Shown piece after piece: positions 10,530 through 22,559 of a stretch of DNA of 64,000 bases (the stretch's first letter is position 1; each line of letters starts with the position of its first letter). A program made the position numbers and the translations under genes. Below the pieces are notes generated by a model. That model was given only the letters and a program-made list of their open reading frames with translations, was not told where the DNA came from and ran no database searches. The stretch comes from Delphinapterus leucas (Eukaryota > Chordata > Mammalia > Artiodactyla > Monodontidae). The DNA lies in NCBI RefSeq assembly GCF_002288925.2, contig NW_022098069.1, forward strand, positions 68,497,594-68,561,593, given 5' to 3'.

Positions 10530-12256
10530 TAGTTTGAAATCATGGAGCATGATACCTCCATGCTTTATCATTCTGTCTCAAGATCACTTTGGCTATTTGG
10601 GTGTTTTTGTGTTTCCATACAAATTGTACAATTATTTGTTCCAGTTCTGTGAAAAATGTTGTTGATATTTTGATAGGGATTGCATTGAGTCTGTGGATTG
10701 CCTTGGGTAGTATGGTCATTTTAAGAATATTACTTCTTCCAGTCCTTGAGCATGGTATATCTTTCCATTTATTTGTTGTCAACTTCAGTTCCTTCATTAA
10801 CGTCTTACAGTTTTCTAAGTATGTCTTTTACCTCCTTGGTTAGATTTATTCCTATGTATTTTATTCTTTCTGATGCAATTTTAAATGGGGTTGCTTTTTT
10901 AATTTGTGTTTTTGATAGTTCATTATTAGTGTATAGAAATGCAACAGATTTCTATACATTAATTTTGTATCATGCAACTTTACTGAATTCATTTATTAGT
11001 TGTAATAGTTTTTTGGTAGAGTCTTTAAGGATTTCTGTATATAGTATGTCATCTGCAAACAGTGACAGTTTTACTTCTTCTGATCCAATTTGTTTTCCTT
11101 TTATTTCTTTTTCTTGTCTGATTACTGTGGCTAGGGCTTCCAATACTATGTTGAATAAAAGTAGGGAGGGTGGGTATCCTTATCTTATTCCTCTGATATA
11201 AGAAGAAATGCTTTCAGCTTTTCACCATTGAGTATGATGTTGGCTGTGCGTTTGTCACATATGGCCTTTGTTATGTTGAGGTATGTTCTGTTGCTACCTA
11301 CTTTGTTGAGAGTTTTTTTTAATCATAAATGGATGTTGAATTTTGCTGAAACCTTTTTCTGCATCTATTGAGATGATCATATGCTTTTTAATTTTCAGTT
11401 TGTTAATGTGGTGTGTCACATTGATTGATTTGTGGATATTAAACCATCCTAGCATCCCTGGAATAAATCCCACTTGATTATGGTGTATGATCCTTCTTTT
11501 AATGTATTGTTGAATTTGGTTTGCTAATATTTTGCTGAAGATTTTTTTGCATTTGTGTTTAGGCATATTTGTCTGTAATTTTCTTTTTTTGTGGTATCTT
11601 TGTCTGGTTTTGGTGTCAGGGTAATGCTGGCCTTATAGAATGAGTTTGGAAGTGACCCCTCCTCTTCAATTTTTTGGAATAGTTTGAGAAGAATAGGTAT
11701 TGACTCTTCTCTAAATGTTTGGTGGAAGTCACCTGTGAAGCCATCTGGTCCTGGACTTTTGTATGTTGGGAGTTTTTTAATTACTGATTCAATTTCATCA
11801 CTAGTAATTGGTCTGTTCATATTTTCTGTTTCTTCCTGGTTCAGTCTTGGGAGATTGTATGTTTCTAGGAATTTATCTGTTTCTTATAGGTTGTTAATTT
11901 TATTGGCATATAATTGTTCAGAGTAATCTCTTATGATTCTTGGTATTTCTGTGGTGTCAGTTGTAACTTCCCTTTTTTCATTTCCAATTTTATTTATGTG
12001 GGCCTTCTCTCTTTTTCTTGATGTATCTGGCTAAAGGTTTATCAATTTTGTTTCTTTTCGGAGAACCAACTCTTAGTTTCATTGATCTTTTCTTTTTTTT
12101 TTTTTTATTCTCTATTTCATTTATTTCTGCTCTGTTCTTTCTGATTTCTTTTCTTCTAACTTTAGGTTTGGCTATATCTATTTTTCTTGTTCTTTGAGGT
12201 GTAAGGTTAGATGATTGATTTGAGATTTTTCTTGTTTCCTGAAGTAGACTTGTTTT

Positions 12257-12637
12257 TTTCTAATTTTTTTAGAAGTTTTATAGTTTATTTTATTTATTAA
12301 TTGATTGATTGATTGATTGCTGCATTGGGTCTTTGTTGCTGCATGCCAGCCCTCTGTAGTTACGTCGAGTGGGGTCTACTCTTCATTGTGGCGTGTGGGC
12401 TTCTCATTGCAGTGGCTTCTCTTGTTGCAGAGCCTGGGCTTTAGGTGTGCGGGCGTCAGTAGTTGTGGCATGTGGACTCAGTGGTTCTGGCTCACGGGCT
12501 CTAGAGTGCAGGCTCAGTAGTTGTGGCACACAGGCTTAGTTGCTCTACGGCATGTGGGATCTTCCCAGACCAGGGCTTAAACCAGTGTCCCCTGCATTGG
12601 CAGGCAGATTCTCAACCACTGCACCACCAGGGAAGCC
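12257..12637 (-). mobile_element. CHR-type SINE (long-tailed form)
   Basis: The head lies at the right end (CCACCAGGGAAGCCC) and the tail (GATT repeats) at the left. A perfect 18-bp target duplication CTGAAGTAGACTTGTTTT flanks it (12239-12256 and 12638-12655). The body has extra duplicated CAGTAGTTGTGGC segments, making it longer than the usual copy. Confidence 0.92.
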
Positions 12638-13450
12638 CTGAAGTAGACTTGTTTTCATTTCCTAATCTTACATCTGCTTTTGCTACATCCCATAGGTTTT
12701 GGGTTATTGTGCTTGCAGTTTCATTTGTGTCCAGGTATTGTTTTATTTCCTTTTTGATTTCTTCAGTGATCCATTGATTGTTTAGTAACATGTTGTTTAG
12801 ACTCCACCTGTTTGTGCTTTTTTGTGCTCTTGTTTCTTGTGATTGATTTCCACTTTCATAGGGTTGTGGTCGGAAAAGATGCCTTATATGATTTCAGTAT
12901 TCTTAAATTTATTGAGACTTATTTTGTGGCATAGCATGTGACCTGTCCTGGAGAATGTTCCACGTGCCCTTGAAAAGAATGTGTATTCTGCTATTTTGGA
13001 TGAAATGTTCCATATATGTTTAATTCCATCTGGTCTGATGTGTTATCCAAAACCGGCGTTTTCTAATTGATTTTGTGTCTGGATGGTCTGGCCATTGATG
13101 TAAGTGGGGTGTAGTCCCCTACTACTACTGTATTATTGTCAGTTTCTCCTGTTACATTTATTAATATTTGCTTTATATATCTAGGTGCTCCTATGTTGAG
13201 TGCTTTACATTTACAAATGTTATATATACTTTTAGGATCGATCCCTTTATCATTGTGTAGTGTCCTCTTTTGTCTTTTTACTGTCTTTGTTTTAAAGTCT
13301 GTTTTGTCTGATAATAAGTATTGCTACTCCAGCTTTCTTTTCATTCTGTTTTCATGGAATACCTTTGTCCCCTTCACTTTCAATCTGTGTGTGTCTTTAG
13401 ATCTGAAGTGAGTCTCTTGTAGGTAGTATATATGTGGATCTTGTTTTCTT

Positions 13451-13664
13451 CTATTTTCTTCTTTTTTTTTTGGGGTACGTGGGCCTCTCACTGTTGTGGC
13501 CTCTCCCGTTGCGGAGCACAGGCTCCGAACGTGCAGGCTTAGCGGCCATGGGTCACAGGCCCAGCCGCTCCACGGCATGTGGGATCTTCCCGGACCGGGG
13601 CATGAACCCGTGTCCCCTAGCATCGGCAGGTGGACTCTCAACCACTGCGCCACCGGGGAAGCCC
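13451..13664 (-). mobile_element. CHR-type SINE, short form
   Basis: It carries poly(T), the short SINE body and a head at the right end. The target duplication GGATCTTGTTTTCTT occurs at 13436-13450 and 13665-13679. Inserted in the L1 and therefore younger. Confidence 0.92.
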
Positions 13665-13903
13665 GGATCTTGTTTTCTTATTCAGACACTTTATGTGTTT
13701 TGATTGGAGCTTTTAGTTCATTTACATTTAAAGTAATTATTGATAGATATATACTTATTACCATTTTGTTAACTTGTTTTCAGGTTATTTTTGTAGTTCT
13801 TTTTTGTCCCTTCTTTTGCTTTCTTCCCTTGTGATTTGATGACTGTCTTTAGTGGTTGTGTTTGGATTCCTTTCCCTCTTTTGTGTGTGTATCTGTATTA
13901 TCG

Positions 13904-13904
<1 letters not shown>

Positions 13905-13938
<34 letters not shown>
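13905..13938. repeat. (TA)n microsatellite
   Basis: A run of TA dinucleotides inside the L1, likely length-variable. Confidence 0.9.
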
Positions 13939-13940
<2 letters not shown>

Positions 13941-15475
13941 GTATTTTAAGTTGATGATCTCTCAAGTTCAGATGCATTCTAATCACCCTGTATTTTTACT
14001 CCCCCCAAAGGTTAATGTATTTTACATCTTTTTGGCATGTGTATCCCTTAACTACTTGTTGTGGCTATAGATGATTTTACTGCTTTTGTTTTTTAACCTT
14101 CCTACTAATTTTATAAGTGGCTGATCTGTCAACTTTACTGTATGTTTGCCTTTACCAGTGAAATTTTTCCTTTCCTACTTTTCATATTTCTAATTGTTAT
14201 CTTTTCTGTTTAGAGCAGTCCCTTTAACATTTCTTGTAAAGCTGATTTTTTGGTGCTGAACTCTTTTAGTTTTTGCTTATCTGTAAAATGTTTATCTTTC
14301 CTTCAAATCTAAATGATAACCTGGTCAGGTAGAGTATCCTCTACCGTAGGTTTTTTCCTTTCATGTAGGTTCTTTTCCTTTCATTGCTTTGAATATATTG
14401 TGCCACTCCCTTCTGGCCTTCAAAGTTTCTGCTGAAAAGTCAGCTAAAAGTCTTATAGGAGTTCCCTTGTATGTGACTAGTTGCCTTTCTCTTTCTGCTA
14501 TTCTCTTGCTTTATCTTTAATATTTTCCTTTTTAATTATAATGTGTCTTGGTTTGAACCTCTTTCAGTTCACCTTTTTGAGACTGTGTGACTCCTGGACC
14601 TGGATTTCTATTTTCTTCCCCAGGTTAGAGAAGTTTTTAGCTACTATTTCTTCAAATAAGTTCTCTGCCCCTTTCTGTCTCTCTTCTCCTTCTGGGACCC
14701 CTATAATGCACATGTTAGTATGCTTGGTATTGTTTCAGAGGTGTCTTAAACTATCCTCATTTTTTAAGTTCTTTTTTTTCTCTTTAGCTTAGGTGACTTC
14801 CACCACTTAGTCTTCCGGATTGCTGATTCGTTCCTCTGTACTAGCTAATCTACTGTTGATTTTTTTAGTGTATTTTTTATTTTAGTTATTGTATTCCTCA
14901 GCTCTGTTTGGTGGTTCTTTATATTTTCTACCTCTGTGTTCATCCATTCTTCTCCTGTCTTCAGTGACCATCTTTATGATCATTATCTTGAACTCTTTAA
15001 TCAGGTAGATTGCTTATCTCCACTTCATTTCGTTCTTTTTGTGAGGTTATGTCTTATTCCTTCGTTTGGAACATAATTCTCTGTCTCTTTGTATTGCCCA
15101 ATTCTCTATGTGTTTCTGTGTGTTAGGTAGTTCAGTTACATTTCCCCCTCTTGGAGAAGTAGCCTTTTGTAGGAGACATCCTATGGGGCCCAGCAACACA
15201 TTCTTCTCTGGTCACCAGGGCTGTATACTCTAGGGGTGCCCTCTATTTAGAATGTGTGTGCCCTTCTGTTGTGGTGAGGCCTACTACTCTGGGCATGTGG
15301 GTAGGCAGGCCTGGCCCCTGACCCAGTTGGCTATAAGACCAGACCCTGTGTGGTGGCTGTGAGCCCAGTGGAGGACAGGGTAGGCTTGCCTGCCATTTCC
15401 TCTTACATCTTGGTGAATTTCTTCTTTTGGTTATTCCCTCTTTTTCCTACATTATCAAACTCTAGTATCTCCCTG

Positions 15476-15725
15476 AAACATTGCAGTTTGAGTTACAGAG
15501 AAAGAAGCTGAGCTCTTGGCTACACTACTGCCCATTATAACTCAGAACATAGATCACCATTCCAGAACTTACACTGACACTATACAATTCCCTTATATCA
15601 CCCCATATCCCACACCAATACTAGAACTTTTTGACCAACCCAATACATTAGAGATAATAGAACATTTTTACTTTTCTCATCTAATCCTACTCCTCCAGCT
15701 GCCTTTATCTCAGTAAATGGCATCC
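15476..15725. other. ADAD1: Intron sequence with a solitary mariner terminus
   Basis: Between the L1 5' end and an L2 fragment. Bases 15624-15645 match the end of the mariner at 34,884-36,152 at 20 of 22 positions. The rest is unassigned. Confidence 0.5.
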
Positions 15726-16240
15726 ATCCAGCTGCTAAAAATCTAAGTCATCCATTATTTATCCCTTCCCCTAACATCTTACAATTTATCTTCAAGTCCT
15801 GTTTATTATATCCTCAAACTCTATCTCAGGTCTGATCTTCCTTTTTTTTTCATTTAACCTCCATCATTTGAGTCTTAAGTCATTATCTCTGACCTGGACT
15901 ACTGTAACAGAGCCCCTAATTCAGCTTCTTGGACCTTACTGGAATCCTTTACCCCACTCCTTTTGCTGCTCACTCATAATGAAACTTAAATTTCAGTTTC
16001 ATAAGGAGGGATTCTGCAACTGGTCTTCATGAGGTAATCTTTCCTCCTAATATTCTTTAAATTAGCCGTGTATCTGTTTCCTTCAAAGCTTTTATTACAA
16101 TTTGTGGTTTTAGTCTTTTTTTCTTCTCTCCTATTAGAAGCTTCATGAGGGCCTGTCTTAATCAGTGTTTGATTCCTAGCATCTATTTCACTGCCTAGTA
16201 TTTGGTAGGACTGCAACAATTTTTGTGGAATTAATGGAAG
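15726..16240 (+). repeat. LINE2 3' end
   Basis: Reads like the C-terminal coding part and 3' end of L2: TGACCTGGACTACTGTAACA (about 15,891), then AGAAGCTTCATGAGGGCCTG and CCTAGCATCTATTTCACTGC towards the end. Diverged, with no open frame. Confidence 0.65.
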
Positions 16241-16871
16241 TCCTTTCTTAGGTAGTTGCAGATGTGGAACTGAACTTTGAAAGACTAAGACTAGAGATTT
16301 TCTGAAATCATCAACACAGAGGTAAACTATAGCATGAGATAGGTACTCAGAGAAGAATATTTAGAGAAAAAAGAACAATGATCTAGCAACTAGGATATAG
16401 AAAGGCCACATAGGTAGGAGGTGAAAGGAAAAAACTATCTTCTGAGCATAGAGTTTCAAAGAAATCTCAAATGGAGTACAGCAAAAAATGATTCTATTGA
16501 TTGTAGTAGAAATGTAGATAAAGTATAATATAAAACATTTGCCTTTTAAATTGTGATACTATTGAAGTAGTTTTTAAATTTTGCTTCCTAGAAGACTCTC
16601 AAACTCTTATTTGAAATTGTGGAATTATTTTTCCAACTTTTTGGTCAATATATTTTACTAACTTTAAAATGGTAAGGTAGACTTTTTCATTGAACTACCG
16701 TTGTAATTAATTCATTTAACCTACTCTCTTTTTACACCAGGCATTTACTAGATGCTCAAATAAAAGTTTGTTGAATATAAATGGGAAAAAAAATGGTAAG
16801 AAAGAGGTGGAGGTTGAACATAGGGAAGAGGAAGGTAAAAATAACCTGCTACTGTTAACCTTTCCTTTCAG
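16241..16871. other. ADAD1: Intron sequence, no recognisable feature
   Basis: Unique A-T-rich intron ending in the acceptor of the HAV exon. Nothing else seen. Confidence 0.5.
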
Positions 16872-16995
16872 CTGGACAGCGCGAAGTTGTAGCTATAGGC
16901 ACAGGTGAATACAATTATAGTCAGTGCATTAAGCCAAACGGAAGAGTGTTGCACGATACTCATGCTGTTGTTACGGCAAGGAGATCTCTCCTTAG
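16872..16995 (+). CDS. ADAD1: ADAD1 exon: degenerate active-site motif HAV
   Basis: The acceptor is TTTCAG ending at 16871 and the donor GTAAGG at 16996; the exon is 124 nt, phase 1 in and phase 2 out. It encodes [17 protein letters not shown] and, at its end, [14 protein letters not shown]. In active ADARs this position reads HAE, with His binding zinc and Glu shuttling the proton. Here the His remains and Glu is replaced by Val, so hydrolytic deamination is not expected. This is the known ADAD1 state and not a new lesion. The RRSLL helix that follows is kept, so the fold is probably intact. Confidence 0.94.
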
Positions 16996-18793
16996 GTAAG
17001 GTAACAAATATATTTAATTAAATATATTAAATATATATAAATATATCTGTTAATATTTAACAGATATGTTTAATGCCATCAAATATTAATGCTCTTAGCC
17101 TAAAGCAATCACATATATATGTCTTTATTTACAAATGGAATTTTACTCATCATTGAGCCAAGGGTATGGCAGTCTCTTACTTATCCAAGCCATCTGATAT
17201 TTTCCTGTCACTTTTGGAAACCTTATAGTAATTTCAGTGTCTAGCCTATGAATTTTGTGGCTTCTATTATCAAGAGCTTATGAACTCAGTTTTAAGAGTC
17301 ATACAACCTTTTTTTTAAGAGAAAAATACTGTCTTTATTACTGATAAAAGTAATTGGAGAGTATAGCTTTAGATCTGGACCAAGTAGGCTTGGTAATATA
17401 TCACCCCTGAATTAATCATACTTATCCAAAGGCAGAAATCAATGAGTTTCCACTCATGAGGTCTGTACAAAGTTTACGATATAGCAGAGTGTCGATAAAG
17501 TATTTTTTAGGCTGGCAGATCTCAGAGAGAAAGAGAGAAAGGGGCTAAAGTGAGGATGCCTAGTTTCTTTTTCCAAACTTATCAGTCACTCTGCTCCTTG
17601 TAAGAGGCATAATTAGCAGATAGTAGAGAAATAAACCAAGAATGTTACTCTTTGGAATTCCTTTTCTGTAAAAACATGAAAAGTGGGACATGAGCATTAC
17701 CTCCTGCAGTAGTTACCAGCTTTTGTTCTCTTAAGTCACTAAGTTTACTTTTTATAAAACATTTTTAATCGAATTTTTCAAACAAAAGTGAGAATCAGAT
17801 AGTTAATTCCATCATTCAGTTGTCAGCATTCTGATACCAATACCCAATGATCATATCCAATTATTAGCATATCCAGTTATTAGGATTCTGTTGATCTTAT
17901 TTAATTTATGCACCCTCACTTTTTGTTGGTGGTATTTCTTTACTGGAGTATTTTAAAACAAATTTACACGTATTATTTTATCGGAAAAACTTAAGTATAT
18001 ATCTCTAATAATAAGGAAAGAATCCTATAATCTTAAAAGGAAAGATTTTGGGAAGTCCATGAAGGTAATGCAACTAATTGTCCTCCCATCCCCCTTGGTG
18101 CTTAGTGAATTATTTGACCCCTTTAAAACTACCTCTTTGTGTTTATTTCTTGTCATGCTTGGCACTGTCATTTATACTGGTGCTTAATATTTTATTATAT
18201 ATTTCTGATGATAGGATTAAAATCATGGTTTTTTAAATAAGCAAAATAGTATTTGTCCTCTGATTTGATTAGTAGTTTCAGGAAATCTATTTCACTTCTT
18301 AATTTAACTTACAGGCTTTGTTATGTTATTCCTACGCTCTTGTGTTTTTGTCTTCAGAACCACTAAGCAGTGGGAACCACAGTCGTTGTCTGCCTGTTTT
18401 GGCATGGAAGGGAAAATAGAAGTAAAGCAGAAAATTGATACTTCACCTAGGAGGCTGGGAGCAGAGCTGTCTAAGAAAGAAGGGAGGAATCAGTAGAGAA
18501 ATGGGTCTTTTGCAGAAAATGATAGTTGAGTACTTTAATGTGAAATGAGAGTGGAGTGGTAGTCGAGGAATGATGCTTTAAGGCAGGTCACCGGGCAGAC
18601 TGGGCTCTAACTGAAGACTTATCAAGGGACTTAATTCTTCATTAAGTAAGGCTAAGATTATTTTACAAGTTCCTATCAATATCAAAACTTTTGGCATATA
18701 GGGACATTGTTCATAACATGAATATAATGTTTGTTTAAGATACTTCATTTTTAAATTTTCTTACTTGATGAAGCTCTATCTCATTAATTTTAG
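16996..18793. other. ADAD1: Intron sequence, mostly unique
   Basis: An A-T-rich stretch with a TATATTTAA palindrome region just after the donor (17,015-17,070). No exon, RNA gene or clear repeat. Confidence 0.5.
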
Positions 18794-18964
18794 GTACTTT
18801 TATAGACAACTTCTACTCTTCTACAGCAAAAATCCTGCTGTGTTGGAAAAATCAATATTTTGTACAGAACCAGCTTCTAATCTGCTCACTCTCAAGCAGA
18901 ATATCAACATTTATCTCTATATGAACCAGTTGCCTAAAGGATCAGCCCAGATTAAGTCACAATT
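18794..18964 (+). CDS. ADAD1: ADAD1 exon: deaminase-like core, zinc Cys replaced
   Basis: The acceptor is TTTTAG at 18793 and the donor GTAAGT at 18965; the exon is 171 nt, phase 2 in and out. It encodes [22 protein letters not shown] and [18 protein letters not shown]. In catalytic ADARs the last block carries the PCG motif that supplies a zinc-binding Cys; here it reads PKG, so the ligand is missing. The hydrophobic strand before it (INIYLYM) is conserved. The neighbouring exons join in phase, giving LLRYFY upstream and SQLRLNP downstream. Confidence 0.93.
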
Positions 18965-19945
18965 GTAAGTATTATGGAAGCTGTTTTTGAAGGAATCTAG
19001 GATGGCCATATCATGCATTCTGAATCCATACAGCAAAAGAACAAGTAAATTCATATCTATCCATATTCTTCCTCCAGCCTTGAGGTGTTATTTGTAGGCT
19101 GCAAGAGCCTGAAGGCTGAAAGACCACAAATTCTTTCTCCTTCCCTCCACTCAGTCTGGTCCATTACTACTACTTAAGTATTCCATGTACTTCACTGCTC
19201 TCTTTTTGATGCTGTTGAAAATCTTCTATTCCTTTCTAGTTGTAATACTTCATAAACTTTAGGAAGTATGGATTTATACGCTCTTCACACACTAACACAG
19301 GAGTTAAGGAATGCAGTCTATTCTTCTGGTCAGTCTGTGGCCAAAACTTCATTATCTTGATGAATGGGTAGCATCAGTTAGCATGAAGTTTGAACAACAC
19401 AGGCAAGCACAAAAAAGAAAGTAAAATTCACTTCACTCCAACCATCTAGAGATAACTGCAGTTTATAGTTTGTTTAAAAGCCTTCCAGTAACACCTTTGA
19501 AAACAAGGGTGAGTGTTTCTCTTGAGAGAAACCTCAAGAAAAATAATTTTAGATTTTACTGTTTTAACATATTTTGTTGGAGGTGAATCTTGAATATAAA
19601 TTGTCAGTTTTCTTTTTTTCATTCTCTAATTTTGTAGTGTTTAAAAATTTTAATATGGAGAAAGGAAATAACTCACAAACTATGGCAGGGACAAAAATTA
19701 GGTTTTCATTTGATTTTAAGGGACATAAAGAATGGCAATAATATGAAATTTATCCTTGCTGGAAGCTCTAAATATGGTTAATTTCTGTTTGGTTTTAATT
19801 TTGTGGAACGAAGTCACTCCATCCTACCTTGCTTTGGGTTTGCATCTATTTCTGTTACTGGAATTAAATGTACACTGGCAAGTTAAATATATTTGAGAAC
19901 AGTTCTTAGGTACATGCAGATTTTAGTTTGTCAGCTTTGGGTTTT
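18965..19945. other. ADAD1: Intron sequence, no recognisable feature
   Basis: Unique intron up to the L1 fragment. Nothing recognised. Confidence 0.5.
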
Positions 19946-20138
19946 GGGTTTTTTTTTAACATCTTTATTGGAGTATAATTGCTTTGCAATGATGTGTTAG
20001 TTTCTGCTTCATAACAAAGTGAATCAGTTATACATATACCTATGTCCCCATACCTCTTCCCTTTTGCCTCTCCCTCCCTCCCCCCCTCCCTATCCCACCC
20101 CTCTAGCTGGCCGCATAGCACAGGGAGATCAGCTCGGG
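19946..20138 (-). mobile_element. Short L1 3' end close to a splice acceptor
   Basis: On the plus strand it shows ACATCTTTATTGGAGTATAA, GTGAATCAGTTATACATATA, a C/T-rich stretch and ATAGCACAGGGAGATCAGCT, the reverse complement of a young L1 3' UTR. The flanks share GCTTTGGGTTTT / GCTTTGGTTTTT, a probable target duplication. It ends 42 nt before the exon at 20,181, leaving only the polypyrimidine tract between them. Confidence 0.88.
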
Positions 20139-20180
20139 GCTTTGGTTTTTAAAGGAAGAAACTTTCTTTTCTTTCTCTAG

Positions 20181-20410
20181 GCGTCTTAATCCACGTTCTG
20201 TGTCTGCATTTGAAGCCCATGAAGAGCTGAGTCTCCATGTGGCTGTTGAAGGCAAAATTCATCTGACTGTCTACTGCCCTGCAGATGTTGTTAATAGAAT
20301 AAGCAGCATGGCCTCAAGTGACAAACTGATGAGATGGGGAGTGCTTGGTGTACAGGGAGCATTGCTGAGTCAGTTTATACAGCCAGTTTATATCAGCAAT
20401 ATACTTGTTG
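20181..20410 (+). CDS. ADAD1: ADAD1 exon: largest deaminase-domain block
   Basis: This 230-nt exon is phase 2 in and phase 1 out. The acceptor tract is TTTCTTTCTCTAG and the donor GTGAGT. The product includes [33 protein letters not shown] and [18 protein letters not shown]. The last two correspond to the conserved ADAR block that begins SCSDK; here the zinc-binding Cys is Ser (ASSDK), so both Cys ligands of the family are gone. The RW and QGALL positions that shape the inositol-phosphate-filled core region are kept. An L1 3' fragment ends 42 nt upstream of this exon. Confidence 0.94.
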
Positions 20411-21449
20411 GTGAGTTGGATTACAGTACCTCTTGGCCTCTTTCACTAAGTCATTTCACTATATTTTATTTACCAGTGTAAAATCACAATTTGCATGCAT
20501 GAAGCTTTACTTAAGGTAAAATTCAGATCCACTGTTTTGTTGAGGTTTTCATTTCATGGTAACTGGTCATCACATTTAGTATAATATGACTTTTGCCATC
20601 TTATCAGGAGGCTAATAAGAATCAATATTTTATGTTAGGCAATTACATGTATTCTGTCTTGAATGTATACTTTTGTTTGTACAGTATTCAATTTTTCCCT
20701 TTCTTTTGGAAGAAGATGCTTCTTTGAACTTATCAAATTTAAAAGCTTATATTTAGTTATTCCTGAAATAAAAAATATTAAATGCCCATTTTGGTTCTTT
20801 CTTACTTTTATGCTTTTTTTATACATTTGGTTATGATTTGGATCCTTTTGATTTGTGAAGTGAGTGGGAAGTAACTAGAACACAAATAATGTGAACTAGT
20901 AATTTATTTCTTTCTTTGGTAGGGGCTATTATAGAATGCTGTATTTATATTTGAATGGTTTTCCAGATATTATCCCATTGACAGACATTTTGGGCACTCA
21001 ATTCTATAGTTTTCATAAAGCCCTAAGAGTTTCAAAGCTTCAGTTACCCTTGGGAAACAATTTAAACACTACCATTACTTGGCTGTTCTTTGTTTACTGC
21101 TAATTTTTCGTAATGATGGCCCATATGCAAGCTTTGGATCCTCGCATGAGAAGTAGTTTTACTTTTAGAAAGTGCTGTTTCTTTTATTCTTGTGGGGTTT
21201 TTTTGTTGTTGTTCTATACATTTTATACCCATTTCTTTAGGAATTTCTCCTATAGACAGTATTTTTTCAGTTCCATGTATATACAGAATATTTTATTTTC
21301 TTCCCATTTTTGTTTGGTTTGGCTTTAATAAATGATAAAAATGAAATAGTAATTATTTATTTTTCTAATATTAAGCTTATTTTCTTTGTTTAGGAAACCT
21401 ATTACTTGGTTCACAATTCAAAAGATTCAAAAGGGTATTCAGTCAAGTC
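20411..21449. other. ADAD1: Intron sequence, mostly unique
   Basis: A-T-rich. No exon or clear repeat recognised. Confidence 0.5.
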
Positions 21450-22020
21450 TTCCTTCTATCCTAGGGCCCTAGGAACCCATTTTACCTCTGTGGCATCCAT
21501 TGTTACTAGTTTGTTTTTCTTTCCAAAGGTAGTTTATGCTTATAAAAGTATATGCATATTTTTTTGTATTTTACACCAGTGGGATCATACAATTCATACT
21601 TTTCTGCACCTTGCTCTTTTCATTTAACAAAGTGTCTTGGAAATTTTTCCATATGAGTATATGAAGAATTTTTCATTATTATAATTCATAACTCTCTGTA
21701 TGGTATTTCTTTGTACAAACGTATTATAATTTATTTAACCAGTTGTGGGTTAATGGAACTTTAGATTGTTTTTAATCTTTTGCAGCTACCAAATGCTATT
21801 GTGAATCATGACCTTATTACACTTGTTATTGACACATGTAAAATATATCTATATAAAATGAATTCCTAGAAGTAGAGTTGCAGGCCAAAGAGGTATGCAT
21901 TTGCAATTTTGAAAACTATTACCAAGTTACCCTCCAAATCATATTCTCACTAGCAATATTTGAGAGTGCCTGTTTGCTCACACCCTAAAAAGTGGTTATT
22001 TCTAACTCTTTTTCCAAATA
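21450..22020 (-). repeat. Ancient L1 3' end (L1ME-like)
   Basis: Reads on the plus strand with GAATTCCTAGAAGTAGAGTT, AAGAGGTATGCATTTGCAAT and TATTTGAGAGTGCCTGTTTG in the order of old L1ME 3' regions. Heavily diverged. Confidence 0.65.
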
Positions 22021-22559
22021 TTTATTCTTGTAGATGATTTATTTCTTAGATTTAACTTGGATACCAAAATTATGCTTTATGATGTTTTCTTTTAGTCAGT
22101 TCAGATACTCTCTCAGACATTTCAAACTTTTCTCAGTCTTCTTTAGGAAAGGCAATTTTTGTTCTTGATAAGTGTCTACAAAATGTCTAATAAATGTCTG
22201 TGCATTCTCTAGAGTCACAGTTTGGCATGCAAGGCTTTCTTTGACTTTTGTGAAGAAAGATATTTTACAGTTTGCCTTTTGTATGACATAACTCCGTACT
22301 ATATTTAGTTTCTTAAAAGGGTAGAATCTTAGATTCTTTTAGAATTATTTAGTATTTAGTGGTTTGGACAGGGGCTTAAAAATTAGACCTCATCATTTTG
22401 CCTGTCATCTTGCACGTAGCAGTAGGAATACCAGGTAGCAATAAAAATACTATAAAACTTGGTAAAATTGCTTCTGATCTCTTTCTTTGCATCTTTATGG
22501 AACATATCTAAAGTTAATTAATTGGTGTTCTGTCTGGCATAACCTAAACAGATTTTAAT
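22021..22559. other. ADAD1: Intron sequence, no recognisable feature
   Basis: Unique A-T-rich intron; nothing seen. Confidence 0.5.

Larger units (their letters stand above)
10530..15475 (-). mobile_element. L1 with 5' end but no 3' end
   Basis: On the minus strand the 5' UTR is at the right (about 15,060-15,475, GC-richer), ORF1 near 14,470-15,000 and ORF2 from about 14,100 down to 10,540. ORF2 fragments visible include [12 protein letters not shown] of the reverse transcriptase (11,294-11,566) and [17 protein letters not shown] (11,524-11,820). All frames are broken. The element stops inside ORF2 at about 10,530 with no 3' UTR or poly(A). That is the opposite of the usual 5' truncation and suggests a later deletion. 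Two SINEs are nested in it. Confidence 0.88.

Noticed and set aside
10746..11201. A 151-residue open frame on the plus strand
   Set aside because: It is the antisense of L1 ORF2; hydrophobic Phe/Ser-rich runs are typical of the reverse strand of an A-rich coding sequence.
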